NCBI RefSeq assembly: GCF_028554725.1
Contig: NC_071669.1
Coordinates: 44,352,501 to 44,416,500, forward strand
Source of the DNA: Zeugodacus cucurbitae
Lineage: Eukaryota > Arthropoda > Insecta > Diptera > Tephritidae
DNA: 64,000 nt
Reading direction: 5' to 3'
This document shows positions 52,001-55,188 of this stretch, in pieces. The notes under the pieces were generated by a model that worked only from the letters and a program-made list of their open reading frames with translations, searched no databases and was not told the origin of the DNA. Each line of letters opens with the position of its first letter. Within the stretch, counting starts at the first letter, position 1. A program made the position numbers and the translations under genes.

Positions 52001-54805
52001 ATCTCTTTAAGACCGACATAGAGAGGTTAGCCTTTGTCCACATCTCTTTTTCTATAACTTCTCCGAAGGCCTAAAACTGTTTTCTGAGAAAAATTAAACA
52101 ACTTGTACTGGAATAATATATTAACCTTTAACTACTGAGGTGAAATATTTGGGCGTAGTTACTGAGGTGGGGGTAAATTTTACCCCTTTATAATCTATAA
52201 ATAATTTTTGTCAACGAAAATTTTTTTTAATTTATTTGTTTTTAATTGTAATAATAAAACACATTTTTAAATGAATAAAGTAATAAATTTAAAGAAATCG
52301 AATTTCTAGTTTAACAAAACGAGGACTTTATTTCATAGCCAATTTTCTTAAAACTAAAAAACAAACTACGATGTGTAAAATTTGACACCACCTCAGTAGT
52401 TAAAGGTTAATGACATCAGGACATGACAGCTCAAACAAGTTCAATATTAGGTAAGGCATACATGAAAAGACTGACTTTAGTAAAGACAATGTGAACAATT
52501 ACGCCTTTTCAATGAACTCCCTATAGGGATGCCTTCACTTGCAATTAGTACATATGAATATACTCCTGTAACTCAAACGAACCTTAAAATCGCGAAAGGC
52601 AAACATTGCAGTAAAGCAGCACTTGGCACATTCACAGCGTTACCTAGGTAGCTAAATACCATTGCAGTACATGCACGAGTGCACCCACGCTGGAATGTGG
52701 GAAGCACCAGTGCGCTTTGTTAACTTTTGTAAATTCTGCGCATTTCATGCGACCATTGCCAACCATGCGATTCCGCAGAACACTGCATTATTACATCACG
52801 GTAATCAAATGACCATGAAGTCATTATCAACACACGCTTATCGACACACGAATACACGTGTACGATTTATGCTTCGCTCAGAGTGTGGCTGACTGTGGGC
52901 GTGTGTGATGCAGTAAATAGTAGTGATGCAAGACTAGTGCAGAACTGTTTCATTGGAAGGCGGTATTGGTTCTCGTTATTTCTCGTTGAAAACTTCGCGA
53001 TGTAATCTCTCTCAATACCTTTCTCCCTCTCTCTCGATACTACTCTCGTTCAATCTCTCTCGCTTTTAGAATGTCGACAAGTCAAGACAAGAGTCTACGA
53101 GAAATGCTCTTTGCAGAGTTGTAGTGCCGACTGGCCCACTCTGCAGCCGTTCCGCACCAGTCTTTTATCGCTGAACAAACTCTTACCCAATTACTAATTC
53201 TTTCTTGAACCGCCTTCCAATTATAGGTATGCGAATGTGGTATTTACTATCTGATTAAAGAGCATAACAAAGACTTCCCAGGGCGGAGGTATTTTGGCGT
53301 GAATTATTCACGACTAAAAATAGACCAGAATTAATTCCTTGCAGATGCATTAAAATGGAATGAAAGGGTTGAATTATGTTTTCCTACTTTTTTGGAATAC
53401 AGAAGGCAATTATAATTTCATTGTCATTTTATTTCAATAGAAATATGTACATACATATAATAAAACCGCTCGAATTTTTCCAACTATTGAACTCCATGGA
53501 AACATTCATTGTTTAATCCCTTGAAATTTTCAATGAAGTGACCTCCATTCTTTAACAACATAACCCATGGTTGACATGTATAAAATAATACAACATGGTT
53601 TGATAAAACACTTCTGACGCAGTCGTCCTCAATGTCATACTTTCTTAACAGCTCCACTCTCACTCTCCAAACTATGAACCGACTCTAAATCCATAACTTT
53701 TGTTGAAACATTGCCTTTAAAACAGGAAAAAAACGTTTCTAAAATAATTTTGAGCAATGCTTTCGACAGTTCTTGCCCGCGTAAAAATCCTGGTCCGTTC
53801 TGGTTATGTAAATCTGACTGTTAAGGGAACAGAAAAACAGATATTATCTTTCATGCTGTCATTTTATTAAAATGCTGATGACTAGCTTTTGAAAATATAT
53901 CCACCTTTCAATATTAAATATCTGAAGGCTGCAGTTCTTGCGTCAATTTGATCACAACGACGTCACAAAGATGCGCAACGCTTGAGAACTAGGTGTGAGA
54001 GACTGAGGTTAGGTCTTCCTCAATAGATACGGTAGCCGCAGCAATATTCTCGTCACTGCGGGTACTTCTTTGTCTCACTGCCACCGGAACACTTTGTACT
54101 GTGTCTGTGGATTCGAAATTTTTCCACTAGATACTGTTTATTATTGTTCTGACAGGACGATTATTACGACCATAAATTGGACGTAGCGATCATAAAACCC
54201 TTAGGAATTTTTCAGGAGTAAAATGCAAAAGTTTCCATTATAGCTTTTTGTTATAAAGAAAACTTCAGCTTTCGCTAATAATTTTAAGATAAGGCAATGC
54301 TGAATTATATAATGAGTTGTTTTTCGTCCAAATATAGTAGATATGAACTAGATGAGAATGAGAAAACGGAATTTTATTCTATGAGCGAGTGCTCCGTTCT
54401 TCCACATATTGGACGTAGACATTTTTTCCAATATGTATAATCAGACCTGGACTACAAACCAAAGTCGTATTGATAGGAACGCTTGGAAGAGTCAAATTTC
54501 CGTGGTTTTCTACAAAATGTTAAAATATCCCAATGTCATTATTTGGTGAACCTATAGCCGAAGCAAAATGATTTGAAGATACTCATTTTAATTATTTTCG
54601 TTTTTTCTTACAGAGTGCCGACGTATTCGGTCGCAACATAGTCATTATGGTGTGGCAACGCTGTGTGGGCTTCGAACACAACCAAGGCTTGGGCGGCACC
54701 GAAGTCAATCTCGACAAGATAAATGCCGCACAACGCATAGGCGGTTGGTATCCACTCTTTCCGATGCATTCTTTGGGCGGCTCCGATTCGGATAATTCTC
54801 CTTGA
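12968..54805 (+). CDS. Rim: Rim, Rab3-interacting molecule (3' eight exons; 5' part outside window)
   Basis: RIM proteins are scaffolds of the presynaptic active zone. They tether calcium channels through PDZ, bind Rab3 and Munc13 through the N-terminus, and help dock and prime synaptic vesicles. Eight exons were joined by GT/AG sites: 12968-13092, 15360-15579, 15893-15939, 34353-34534, 34732-35459, 48756-49621, 50526-50687, 54614-54805. Counting from the first whole codon, PDZ spans residues 1-90, C2A about 141-271, a Ser/Arg/Gln-rich linker 272-705 and C2B 706-825, with stop TGA at 54803-54805. All exon phases are compatible. Domain order and residues such as GFGMRVVGGKTG and LEWNGMSLIDRSFEEV fit RIM and not piccolo or synaptotagmin. 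Additional alternative exons within the very long introns cannot be excluded. Confidence 0.93.
13093..15359 (+). other. Rim intron (2.3 kb), no recognised element
   Basis: Phase-0 intron between the two PDZ exons. It holds AT-rich sequence, a Thr/Val-poor small frame at 13757-13945 and a few fly-like simple motifs. I recognise no transposon or RNA gene in it. Confidence 0.6.
15360..15579 (+). CDS. Rim: Rim exon b: second half of PDZ domain
   Basis: After acceptor CTACCTTGCAG the exon reads ILEWNGMSLIDRSFEEVCSI and then DIVELLVEHATDFRMCDLF, the last helix and strand of the PDZ fold. A Gly/Asn/Pro-rich linker (PPGNSGNQSGPRRSGDGP) follows. The donor is GGTAAGTCAG, consensus-like; the exon ends after the first base of a codon. 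The linker begins the PDZ-C2A connector. Confidence 0.93.
15580..15892 (+). other. Rim short intron (313 bp)
   Basis: Phase-1 intron with consensus donor and T-rich middle, but a poor A/C-rich tract before its AG (AACAACCACAG). The weak acceptor could allow regulated splicing of the 47-nt exon that follows. Confidence 0.6.
15893..15939 (+). CDS. Rim: Rim 47-nt micro-exon with RxLPxxP motif
   Basis: The frame entering from exon b (one base, G) combines with AC to give Asp, then KSPASPTRRKLPKTP, before donor GTATAA. The length is not a multiple of three, and its two phases (in 1, out 0) bridge exactly the otherwise incompatible phases of exons b and d, so it must be used unless an unseen exon replaces it. 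RKLPKTP fits RxLPxxP, the consensus favoured by RIM-binding protein SH3 domains; SPASPTRR also offers proline-directed Ser/Thr sites. SH3 binding is inferred from the motif only. Confidence 0.85.
15940..17050 (+). other. Rim long intron, 5' segment
   Basis: Start of an 18.4-kb phase-0 intron. The first 1.1 kb is AT-rich and shows no recognised element. It includes a Ser/Leu-rich minus-strand frame of 68 codons at 15970-16176 that has no signature. Confidence 0.5.
17051..17075. repeat. (AGGTT)5 pentanucleotide repeat, LINE 3' tail
   Basis: Five perfect AGGTT units, read as AACCT on the LINE strand. The pentamer equals the ancestral insect telomere repeat TTAGG, but its position just after the LINE 3' UTR marks it as an element tail. 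A shorter version ends the related fragment at 4172. Confidence 0.85.
17051..17935 (-). pseudogene. RNase H-bearing LINE, 3' fragment (copy 3) with AACCT tail
   Basis: On the minus strand, 17637-17933 reads VFQAEVAAIKVAEDALL..VCIHSDSRAAILSL, the RNase H core with Glu (AEV) and Asp (HSDSR). After a frameshift, 17267-17647 carries HELVKR (end of RNase H), then SAIIGVLTGHCPMGTHALRLG, C..C and HLLLHCPTFARRKLKHL, the polyprotein tail. The part between, where the last catalytic residues sit, is scrambled. The 3' end is five AGGTT units at 17051-17075 on the plus strand, an (AACCT)n tail on the element's strand. It lies antisense to Rim. Decayed and 5'-truncated. Confidence 0.85.
17979..18697. mobile_element. 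TTAA-flanked non-autonomous element (MITE), 719 bp
   Basis: The inverted repeats GGGGCACACCTAGTGTGA (17979-17996) and its exact complement ending at 18697 are each flanked outside by TTAA (17975-17978 and 18698-18701). TTAA duplication is the mark of piggyBac-type transposition. The interior is AT-rich with poly-A/T runs (e.g. 18441-18460) and has no open frame. It is assumed to move by a transposase supplied elsewhere. A 94-bp element at 38167 has the same flank and a similar GGGG start. Confidence 0.85.
18702..20149 (+). other. Rim intron, AT-rich, no recognised element
   Basis: Long A/T tracts, AACAAACTAAACG-type simple sequence and ATACATATGTATATA near 19964-19984. No frame or repeat with terminal structure was found. 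Confidence 0.45.
20150..20440 (+). mobile_element. Pogo/Tigger-like element, left end plus transposase C-terminal relic
   Basis: After TA at 20148-20149 the sequence CAGTGGAACTTCTATAAC begins, followed by repeated ACTCGAA, the terminal and subterminal motif of pogo/Tigger elements. From about 20268 the plus strand reads, across frames, KFYYRDRILK and then GITLRDCINHVTKAWDKDVK and KIANCN. The last block resembles the C-terminal part of Tigger transposases (..VLDA..WIA.AW..V...TI.NCF). The DNA-binding and DDE parts are deleted and no right terminal repeat was found. Inactive. Confidence 0.72.
20441..21844 (+). other. Rim intron, AT-rich, no recognised element
   Basis: Nothing with coding or terminal-repeat structure. 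There is an AAAATAAAATAAAATAG run near 21174-21192. Confidence 0.45.
21845..22975 (-). pseudogene. Jockey-clade LINE, 5'-truncated reverse transcriptase relic
   Basis: Read on the minus strand, 22776-22970 gives YCSAIFLDVAQAFDKVWHDG, the RT palm block with its Asp. 22183-22791 gives RAGVPQGSVLGPTLY and TSTFADDTAFVS (catalytic FADD intact), the thumb, and LTWRKHI. After a frameshift, 21981-22262 gives MYGIQLWGTTCSTNI, LRTITCSPWYMRN and NPLANAL, the jockey-type C-terminus. A polyadenylation-like AATAAATAAA just before 21850 (minus strand) marks the 3' end. The nucleocapsid and endonuclease parts are missing. At least two frameshifts; antisense to Rim. Confidence 0.9.
22976..25055 (+). other. 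Rim intron with TA-rich simple repeats
   Basis: AT-rich. It includes a (TAAATA)-type run at 24060-24105 and a TATATATG-rich patch at 24780-24835. The frames at 24324-24512 and 24676-24906 are products of this composition. No gene or terminal repeats seen. Confidence 0.45.
25057..25413. mobile_element. MITE of the TATAGYCTTTTCACACAG family, copy 1
   Basis: The left end (A)ATAGTCTTTTCACACAG (about 25057-25074) pairs with the right end, whose complement reads TATAGCCTTTTCACACAG (25396-25413). Both ends continue with a TGATCAATYAA-like stretch. The interior contains GCTCGATTAAAACGCTGATT and AAGCTGATCGATTATCGAGTAGCCG. No target duplication could be fixed, so the superfamily is unknown; no protein is encoded. 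Copies 2 and 3 are at 26691 and 39510. Confidence 0.72.
25414..26690 (+). other. Rim intron, AT-rich, no recognised element
   Basis: Lies between two copies of the same MITE family. TA-rich runs at 25680-25830 and 26060-26220. No gene, RNA or additional terminal repeat seen. Confidence 0.45.
26691..27080. mobile_element. MITE of the TATAGYCTTTTCACACAG family, copy 2 (diverged)
   Basis: The left end TATAGCCTATTCGCATAG (26691-26708) matches the family end at 14 or more positions. Internal blocks are shared with copy 1 in the same order: TGATCAATTAA, GCTCGATTAAAGCGCTGATT, AAACAGCTGATCGTTAATCA, AGTAGCCGACTGTG and AACTGGTTTCTCAAT. The region at 26800-26890 contains a short internal duplication of TTTAATCGAATACAAATCG. 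The right end past about 27060 is poorly conserved. Confidence 0.68.
27081..30109 (+). other. Rim intron, AT-rich, no recognised element
   Basis: Includes TATTATTTATTATTTATTATTA at 28910-28930 (trinucleotide-type run) and TATATATATATATG at about 29163. An 88-codon Lys/Gln-rich frame at 29450-29716 has no recognised domain. No transposon ends identified. Confidence 0.4.
30110..30885. repeat. Heptamer satellite (ATTCTAG)n with partial 77-bp higher-order unit
   Basis: About 0.77 kb is built of diverged ATTCTAG heptamers (variants ATTATAG, ACTATAG, ATTTTAG), with many TCTAGA sites. The marker ACCAGATC recurs at 30494, 30571, 30648, 30751 and 30842: two spacings of exactly 77 (11 x 7), one of 103 and one of 91 (13 x 7). 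This shows a higher-order unit forming on top of the heptamer. Non-coding, intronic. Confidence 0.9.
30886..32239 (+). other. Rim intron, no recognised element
   Basis: Two small plus-strand frames (30900-31097, 31160-31378) and a hydrophobic minus-strand frame (31465-31725) have no family signature and are not called genes. Otherwise AT-rich. Confidence 0.4.
32240..33130 (+). pseudogene. RNase H-bearing LINE, 3' fragment, sense to Rim
   Basis: Broken frames on the plus strand give SRLLNTDTIFKTECLGIDKACE (near 32508-32575), equivalent to the RNase H VFQAEVLAI block with its Glu, described here for position only. Then come IELTGNEKVDELAKSEAF (32700-32755), the TGNE.ADELAK end of RNase H, and CRGCELEANKATIFHFLCECPAL (32950-33020), the Cys/His tail. 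Several stops and frame changes intervene. This is the only LINE fragment in the Rim introns that lies in the same orientation as the gene. Confidence 0.72.
33131..34352 (+). other. Rim intron, 3' segment
   Basis: AT-rich sequence up to the acceptor. The minus-strand frame at 33370-33624 has no signature. The acceptor is preceded by a T/C-rich stretch around 34300-34350 (CCTTTCCTCTTACACC, then CAATCATTTAG). Confidence 0.5.
34353..34534 (+). CDS. Rim: Rim exon d: first half of C2A domain
   Basis: From acceptor ATCATTTAG the exon reads EQIAREKQVSGRVQLQVWY, then ELVVSLMAADDLAL and LPEAYAKVRVLPK, the first four strands of a C2 domain. It ends two bases into the Cys codon (TG/C) at donor GTAAGA. 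In the first calcium-binding loop the Asp pattern of synaptotagmin C2 domains is incomplete. The C2A of RIM is known not to bind calcium; this fits. Confidence 0.93.
34535..34731 (+). other. Rim short intron (197 bp)
   Basis: Phase-2 intron with GTAAGA donor and a strong pyrimidine tract (TTTCTTCTTCCCCGCAG). No other content. Confidence 0.85.
34732..35459 (+). CDS. Rim: Rim exon e: second half of C2A and Ser/Arg-rich linker
   Basis: The exon completes C2A with GDGCVQQTEVSHPTQNPIWN, LTFQHVNADSLMDRYIDTQL, WDLVPHTESIFLGECSVEL and FLDDRAIWCRLEDP; the third calcium loop (WDLVPHTE) has one Asp only. From about 34984 it enters a linker: KSPSVSPRGS, SRRGSSQSE, GSRRSSFQD, GRRRSSVARRD. It ends RPGSR plus the first base of an Arg codon before donor GTAAGTAG. 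If the intron were retained, translation would stop two codons later (TAG at 35465). The local GC content and codon use are clearly coding compared with the flanking introns. Confidence 0.93.
35460..37644 (+). other. Rim 13.3-kb intron, 5' segment
   Basis: AT-rich, with CTCTCTCTATCGCTC-type pyrimidine runs at 36350-36450 and AACAACAACA patches near 36890. No conserved coding block recognised. The small frames (36406-36591, 37013-37198) are compositional. Confidence 0.45.
37645..38000 (-). pseudogene. RNase H-bearing LINE, C-terminal tail fragment (copy 4)
   Basis: The minus strand reads LLTGHTLVAAQAYKMGLTD and KCQEQ at about 37645-37735, nearly the same as GILTGHCLVAAHAYKMELTD in the fragment at 4172-4920. 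The remaining 250 bp is a frameshifted upstream part. On the plus strand the two share CTTGCTCTTGACATTTCCG and TTGTAGGC. Antisense to Rim, truncated at both ends. Confidence 0.72.
38167..38260. mobile_element. TTAA-flanked micro-MITE, 94 bp
   Basis: The inverted repeats GGGGTTACAT (38167-38176) and ATGTAACCCC (38251-38260) are bounded by TTAA at 38163-38166 and 38261-38264. The interior is A/T-rich with AAAAATCGATTTTTTG. The flank and GGGG start resemble the 719-bp element at 17979, suggesting related TTAA-specific families. Confidence 0.8.
38265..39509 (+). other. Rim intron, no recognised element
   Basis: AT-rich; I see no gene, terminal repeat or simple repeat array. Confidence 0.4.
39510..39605. 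mobile_element. MITE of the TATAGYCTTTTCACACAG family, copy 3 (internally deleted)
   Basis: The left end AATAGTATTTTCAAACAG continues with CAGCTAATTGATCAA. It joins directly to AACTGGGGTCTCAATTATAATC, which in copy 2 lies near the right end, and finishes CTGTGCGAAAAG. The middle 250 bp present in copies 1 and 2 is absent. This confirms the element's right boundary. Confidence 0.65.
39755..39910 (+). pseudogene. Mariner transposase fragment
   Basis: Plus-strand frames read HELVFELL-like sequence, then RYSLDLTPSNFSLFSFFKR (about 39799-39855). This corresponds to the mariner third-Asp box (YSPDLAPSDYFLF..LK), with the catalytic Asp replaced by Asn. No ends visible. A relic distinct from the copy at 6774. 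Confidence 0.65.
40298..41435 (-). pseudogene. RTE-like LINE reverse transcriptase relic
   Basis: On the minus strand, 41244-41432 reads DGLPAELFKYGGEELIRCMH and 41180-41340 reads LSVLCPIHKKGN, NYRGIRLLNIVYKVLSSVL. From 41149 come HHLFADFKAA, IPAKLIRLCKLTLSNTKSSV, RQGDSLSCDFFN and LLAYVKDIDIIG, then RLRWLGHVVRMDESA near the C-terminus. The catalytic YADD is YVKD, so both the Ala and the first Asp are changed. About 100 residues that normally lie between NQRRI and the RLRWLGH block are missing. The sequence type (KRRGFRQGD, LAYADDIDIIG) is typical of insect RTE-clade elements. Antisense to Rim; dead copy. Confidence 0.85.
41505..42790 (+). mobile_element. Helitron with 5' end and degenerate helicase
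   Basis: The 5' end TCTATACTAATATTATAAAG starts at 41505 and is followed by the leader GTTTGTTTG...GAACGCGCTAATCTCCG. From about 41935 the plus strand shows broken helicase blocks: NRAYDRITLEQQ-like, NEQQKTTYDELIKAVHDGNG (42090-42160), EVGRTAHST, HFGGV, then LIPRISLSS, FKRIQFPMRLAFGMTINRSQ (42600-42660) and APEQKTQNVVY. These match the PIF1-type helicase of Helitron Rep/Hel proteins in order. The Walker A segment after the GG box is lost and stops are frequent. The Rep HUH nuclease is not visible. The 3' hairpin and CTRR end were not identified. Confidence 0.85.
42791..44395 (+). other. Rim intron, no recognised element
   Basis: Includes (TTGA) repeats at 43556-43575 and the stem ACCAGCT/AGCTGGT at 43587-43605. 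A 135-codon Phe/Leu/Ile-rich frame at 43581-43988 has no identifiable domain and is not called a gene. Confidence 0.4.
44396..44765 (-). pseudogene. Helitron helicase fragment, inverted relative to the copy at 41505
   Basis: The minus strand reads NSELQMNYDIYNETLVLIED, then MPALNRQIRNVVHR and ERAYDRITLDQQVSRNVPLL, then KSAYDELMKAV-like sequence. The same blocks lie on the plus strand at 41940-42150. The reading frame is better preserved here than in the 41505 copy over this segment, so the two are independent insertions or an inversion, not a copy of the same decay state. Confidence 0.78.
44960..45250 (+). mobile_element. Two Helitron-type 3' terminal segments in tandem
   Basis: Two similar segments (about 44975-45055 and 45157-45243) share ACTAAAATTAGCCAAATCG and end GACTAACGAACAGCAT. 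The second is followed by TTTTTATATATATACATA. This is the usual 3' region of insect Helitrons. Together with the inverted helicase piece next to it, this suggests nested insertion. Confidence 0.55.
45251..46909 (+). other. Rim intron, no recognised element
   Basis: AT-rich; TATATATGTATTATATACATATATG at 46157-46181 and CATATACTACTCGTATATATACATATATAC near 46880-46910 (listed as ranges, simple TA repeats). No gene seen. Confidence 0.4.
46910..47790 (-). pseudogene. RNase H-bearing LINE, 3' fragment (different family)
   Basis: The minus strand of 47460-47770 reads EEWINDTIIDS, IYIFTDGSKGETGTGAGFFS (first Asp), VFKAEIVGREAAMWA (Glu) and LFVASQAAIKAI, where the family VDSQ has become VASQ and the second Asp is lost. 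After frame breaks come ECRACADDDETLEHYLCECL and FRIPSMAPIIL (46990-47110), the Cys/His tail. The TDGS..E..DSQ order is that of LINE RNase H. The tail sequence differs from copies 1-4, so this is a separate family. Antisense to Rim. Confidence 0.82.
47791..48755 (+). other. Rim intron, 3' end
   Basis: Ends in a C/T-rich tract (CTTCCACCGCACCGCTCCAC) and TTGGGCAG at 48755. No other element seen. The open frame of the next exon extends upstream to 48719 without a stop, but the splice phase selects 48756. Confidence 0.55.
48756..49621 (+). CDS. Rim: Rim exon f: linker with Gln run and RKGS motifs, start of C2B
   Basis: The first two bases complete an Arg codon, giving SRRASRVGLPSNPASRKGS across the junction. 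Ten Gln follow at 48821-48850 (mixed CAG/CAA), then LQQLQQQHQQHLQQHL. Five RKGS motifs (near 48796, 49122, 49187, 49261, 49327) and RKQS (49375) punctuate the disordered linker. The last 17 residues, GELKMAFAKIKGIVEVE, form the first strands of C2B. The donor is GTAAGT. In RIM, the C2A-C2B linker binds RIM-BP and is phosphorylated; the C2B binds liprin-alpha. High GC and a long open frame mark it as coding. The acceptor choice is the least certain junction. Confidence 0.9.
49622..50525 (+). other. Rim intron (904 bp)
   Basis: Phase-0 intron with donor GTAAGT and acceptor CACTTTGTATTGCAG. No recognised element inside. Confidence 0.7.
50526..50687 (+). CDS. Rim: Rim exon g: middle of C2B domain
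   Basis: Reads VICARNIVPEDCETPPDTYV, KCYIKDGDRLRHKKKTRVMR and HSSEPYYKQTLKYQ, 54 codons exactly, then donor GTGAGT. This is the strand 2-5 core of the C2B fold, including the polybasic HKKKTR stretch that in C2 domains contacts acidic lipids. The calcium-loop acidic cluster is sparse, as expected for RIM C2B. Confidence 0.93.
50688..52134 (+). other. Rim intron, 5' segment
   Basis: Start of the 3.9-kb last intron. Small frames around 50770-51304 show no signature. No transposon ends recognised before 52131. Confidence 0.45.
52135..52406. mobile_element. TTAA-flanked MITE, 272 bp, CCTTTAACTACTGAGGTG ends
   Basis: The left repeat CCTTTAACTACTGAGGTG (52135-52152) has its exact complement at 52389-52406, with TTAA outside both (52131-52134, 52407-52410). 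A second partial copy of the end (GTAGTTACTGAGGTG) lies just inside the left end at 52156-52170. CCTT-type ends with TTAA duplications are piggyBac-like. No coding content. Confidence 0.88.
52407..52951 (+). other. Rim intron, no recognised element
   Basis: A 76-codon frame (52662-52892) rich in His/Thr has no signature. Nothing else found. Confidence 0.4.
52952..53221. mobile_element. Possible 270-bp inverted-repeat element
   Basis: ATTGGAAGGCGGT at 52952-52964 is complemented exactly at 53209-53221 (ACCGCCTTCCAAT). The interior is C/T-rich (CTCTCTCGATAC, CTCTCTCGC) and differs from the flanks. No target duplication is evident, so it could be a MITE or a chance foldback of an intronic sequence. 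Confidence 0.45.
53480..54250 (-). pseudogene. Mariner/Tc1-superfamily transposase relic
   Basis: The minus strand reads LLHFTPEKFLRVL (54200-54240), GRNNRPVRTIINSI (near 54140), FESTDTVQSVPVAVRQRSTR and DENIAAATVSIEEDL (54020-54115), KLTQELQPSD (about 53935), and finally VMLLKNGGHFIENF (53520-53570), a C-terminal GGHFE-type motif. These correspond to the N-terminal helix-turn-helix, linker and C-terminus of an insect transposase of the IS630-Tc1-mariner group. The central catalytic DDE region is missing or unrecognisable, and stops and frame changes are frequent. It sits in the last Rim intron, antisense. Confidence 0.68.
54614..54805 (+). CDS. Rim: Rim terminal exon h: end of C2B and stop
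   Basis: After acceptor TTTTTTCTTACAG the exon reads SADVFGRNIVIMVWQRCVGF, LGGTEVNLDKINAAQRIGGW and YPLFPMHSLGGSDSDNSP, then TGA. GW(Y)PLFP is the RIM C2B end (family: GWYKLFP). The third calcium loop (VWQRCVGFEHN) has no Asp pair. The stop codon context is TGA C, and the frame remains open beyond it (see the next entry). Confidence 0.93.
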   Translation, partial: SADVFGRNIVIMVWQRCVGFEHNQGLGGTEVNLDKINAAQRIGGWYPLFPMHSLGGSDSDNSP

Positions 54806-55186
54806 CCGATCACGCACACACAACTACGAAACACCCAAACAAATACAATGAACAATAAAATCAACACCACAAATATGAATCATAATACAATAAATACAAC
54901 AAAACGAAGTATAATAAATACAACAACAAAAACACCAATAAAACAACTACACTATAATAAGCAAAAAACTATTTATGATAATTATAATTCTAATGGTAAT
55001 GGAAGTAATGATTACAATTGTAATGCTAGTAATGATTACAAAGGTAATGCAAGTAATGATTACAAATTTAATGCAAGTAATGATTGCAATGGTATGGAAG
55101 TAATGATTACAAATTTAATGCAAGTAATGATTACAATGGTAATGGAAGTAATGATTACAAAGGTAATGCAAGTAATGATTACATAA
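54806..55186 (+). other. Open frame continuing after the Rim stop: possible readthrough extension
   Basis: The Rim frame continues without a stop for 126 codons to TAA at 55184-55186. It reads PITHTQLRNTQTNTMNNKIN, then Asn/Thr-rich sequence, then about four copies of an 8-residue repeat (NASNDYKG-like, from 54998). After a one-base deletion near 55094 the frame changes to a Met/Val/Ile-rich reading. Many fly genes with leaky TGA C stops make such extensions; here the conservation that would prove it cannot be tested. The alternative is an ordinary 3' UTR with A/C-rich low-complexity DNA, in which stops are rare by composition. Confidence 0.35.
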
Positions 55187-55188
55187 AT
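54998..55188. repeat. 24-bp tandem repeat, eight units, one with a 1-bp deletion
   Basis: Consensus AATGSAAGTAATGATTACAA plus four variable bases (AGGT, ATTT, TGGT, TTGT). Starts at 54998; the fifth unit (55094-55116) is 23 bp because one A is lost. Because 24 is a multiple of three, the frame is kept in the first four units. After the deletion, the N-A-S-N-D-Y reading is in another frame, which stays open to 55341. Lies in the Rim 3' UTR or extension. Confidence 0.93.
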
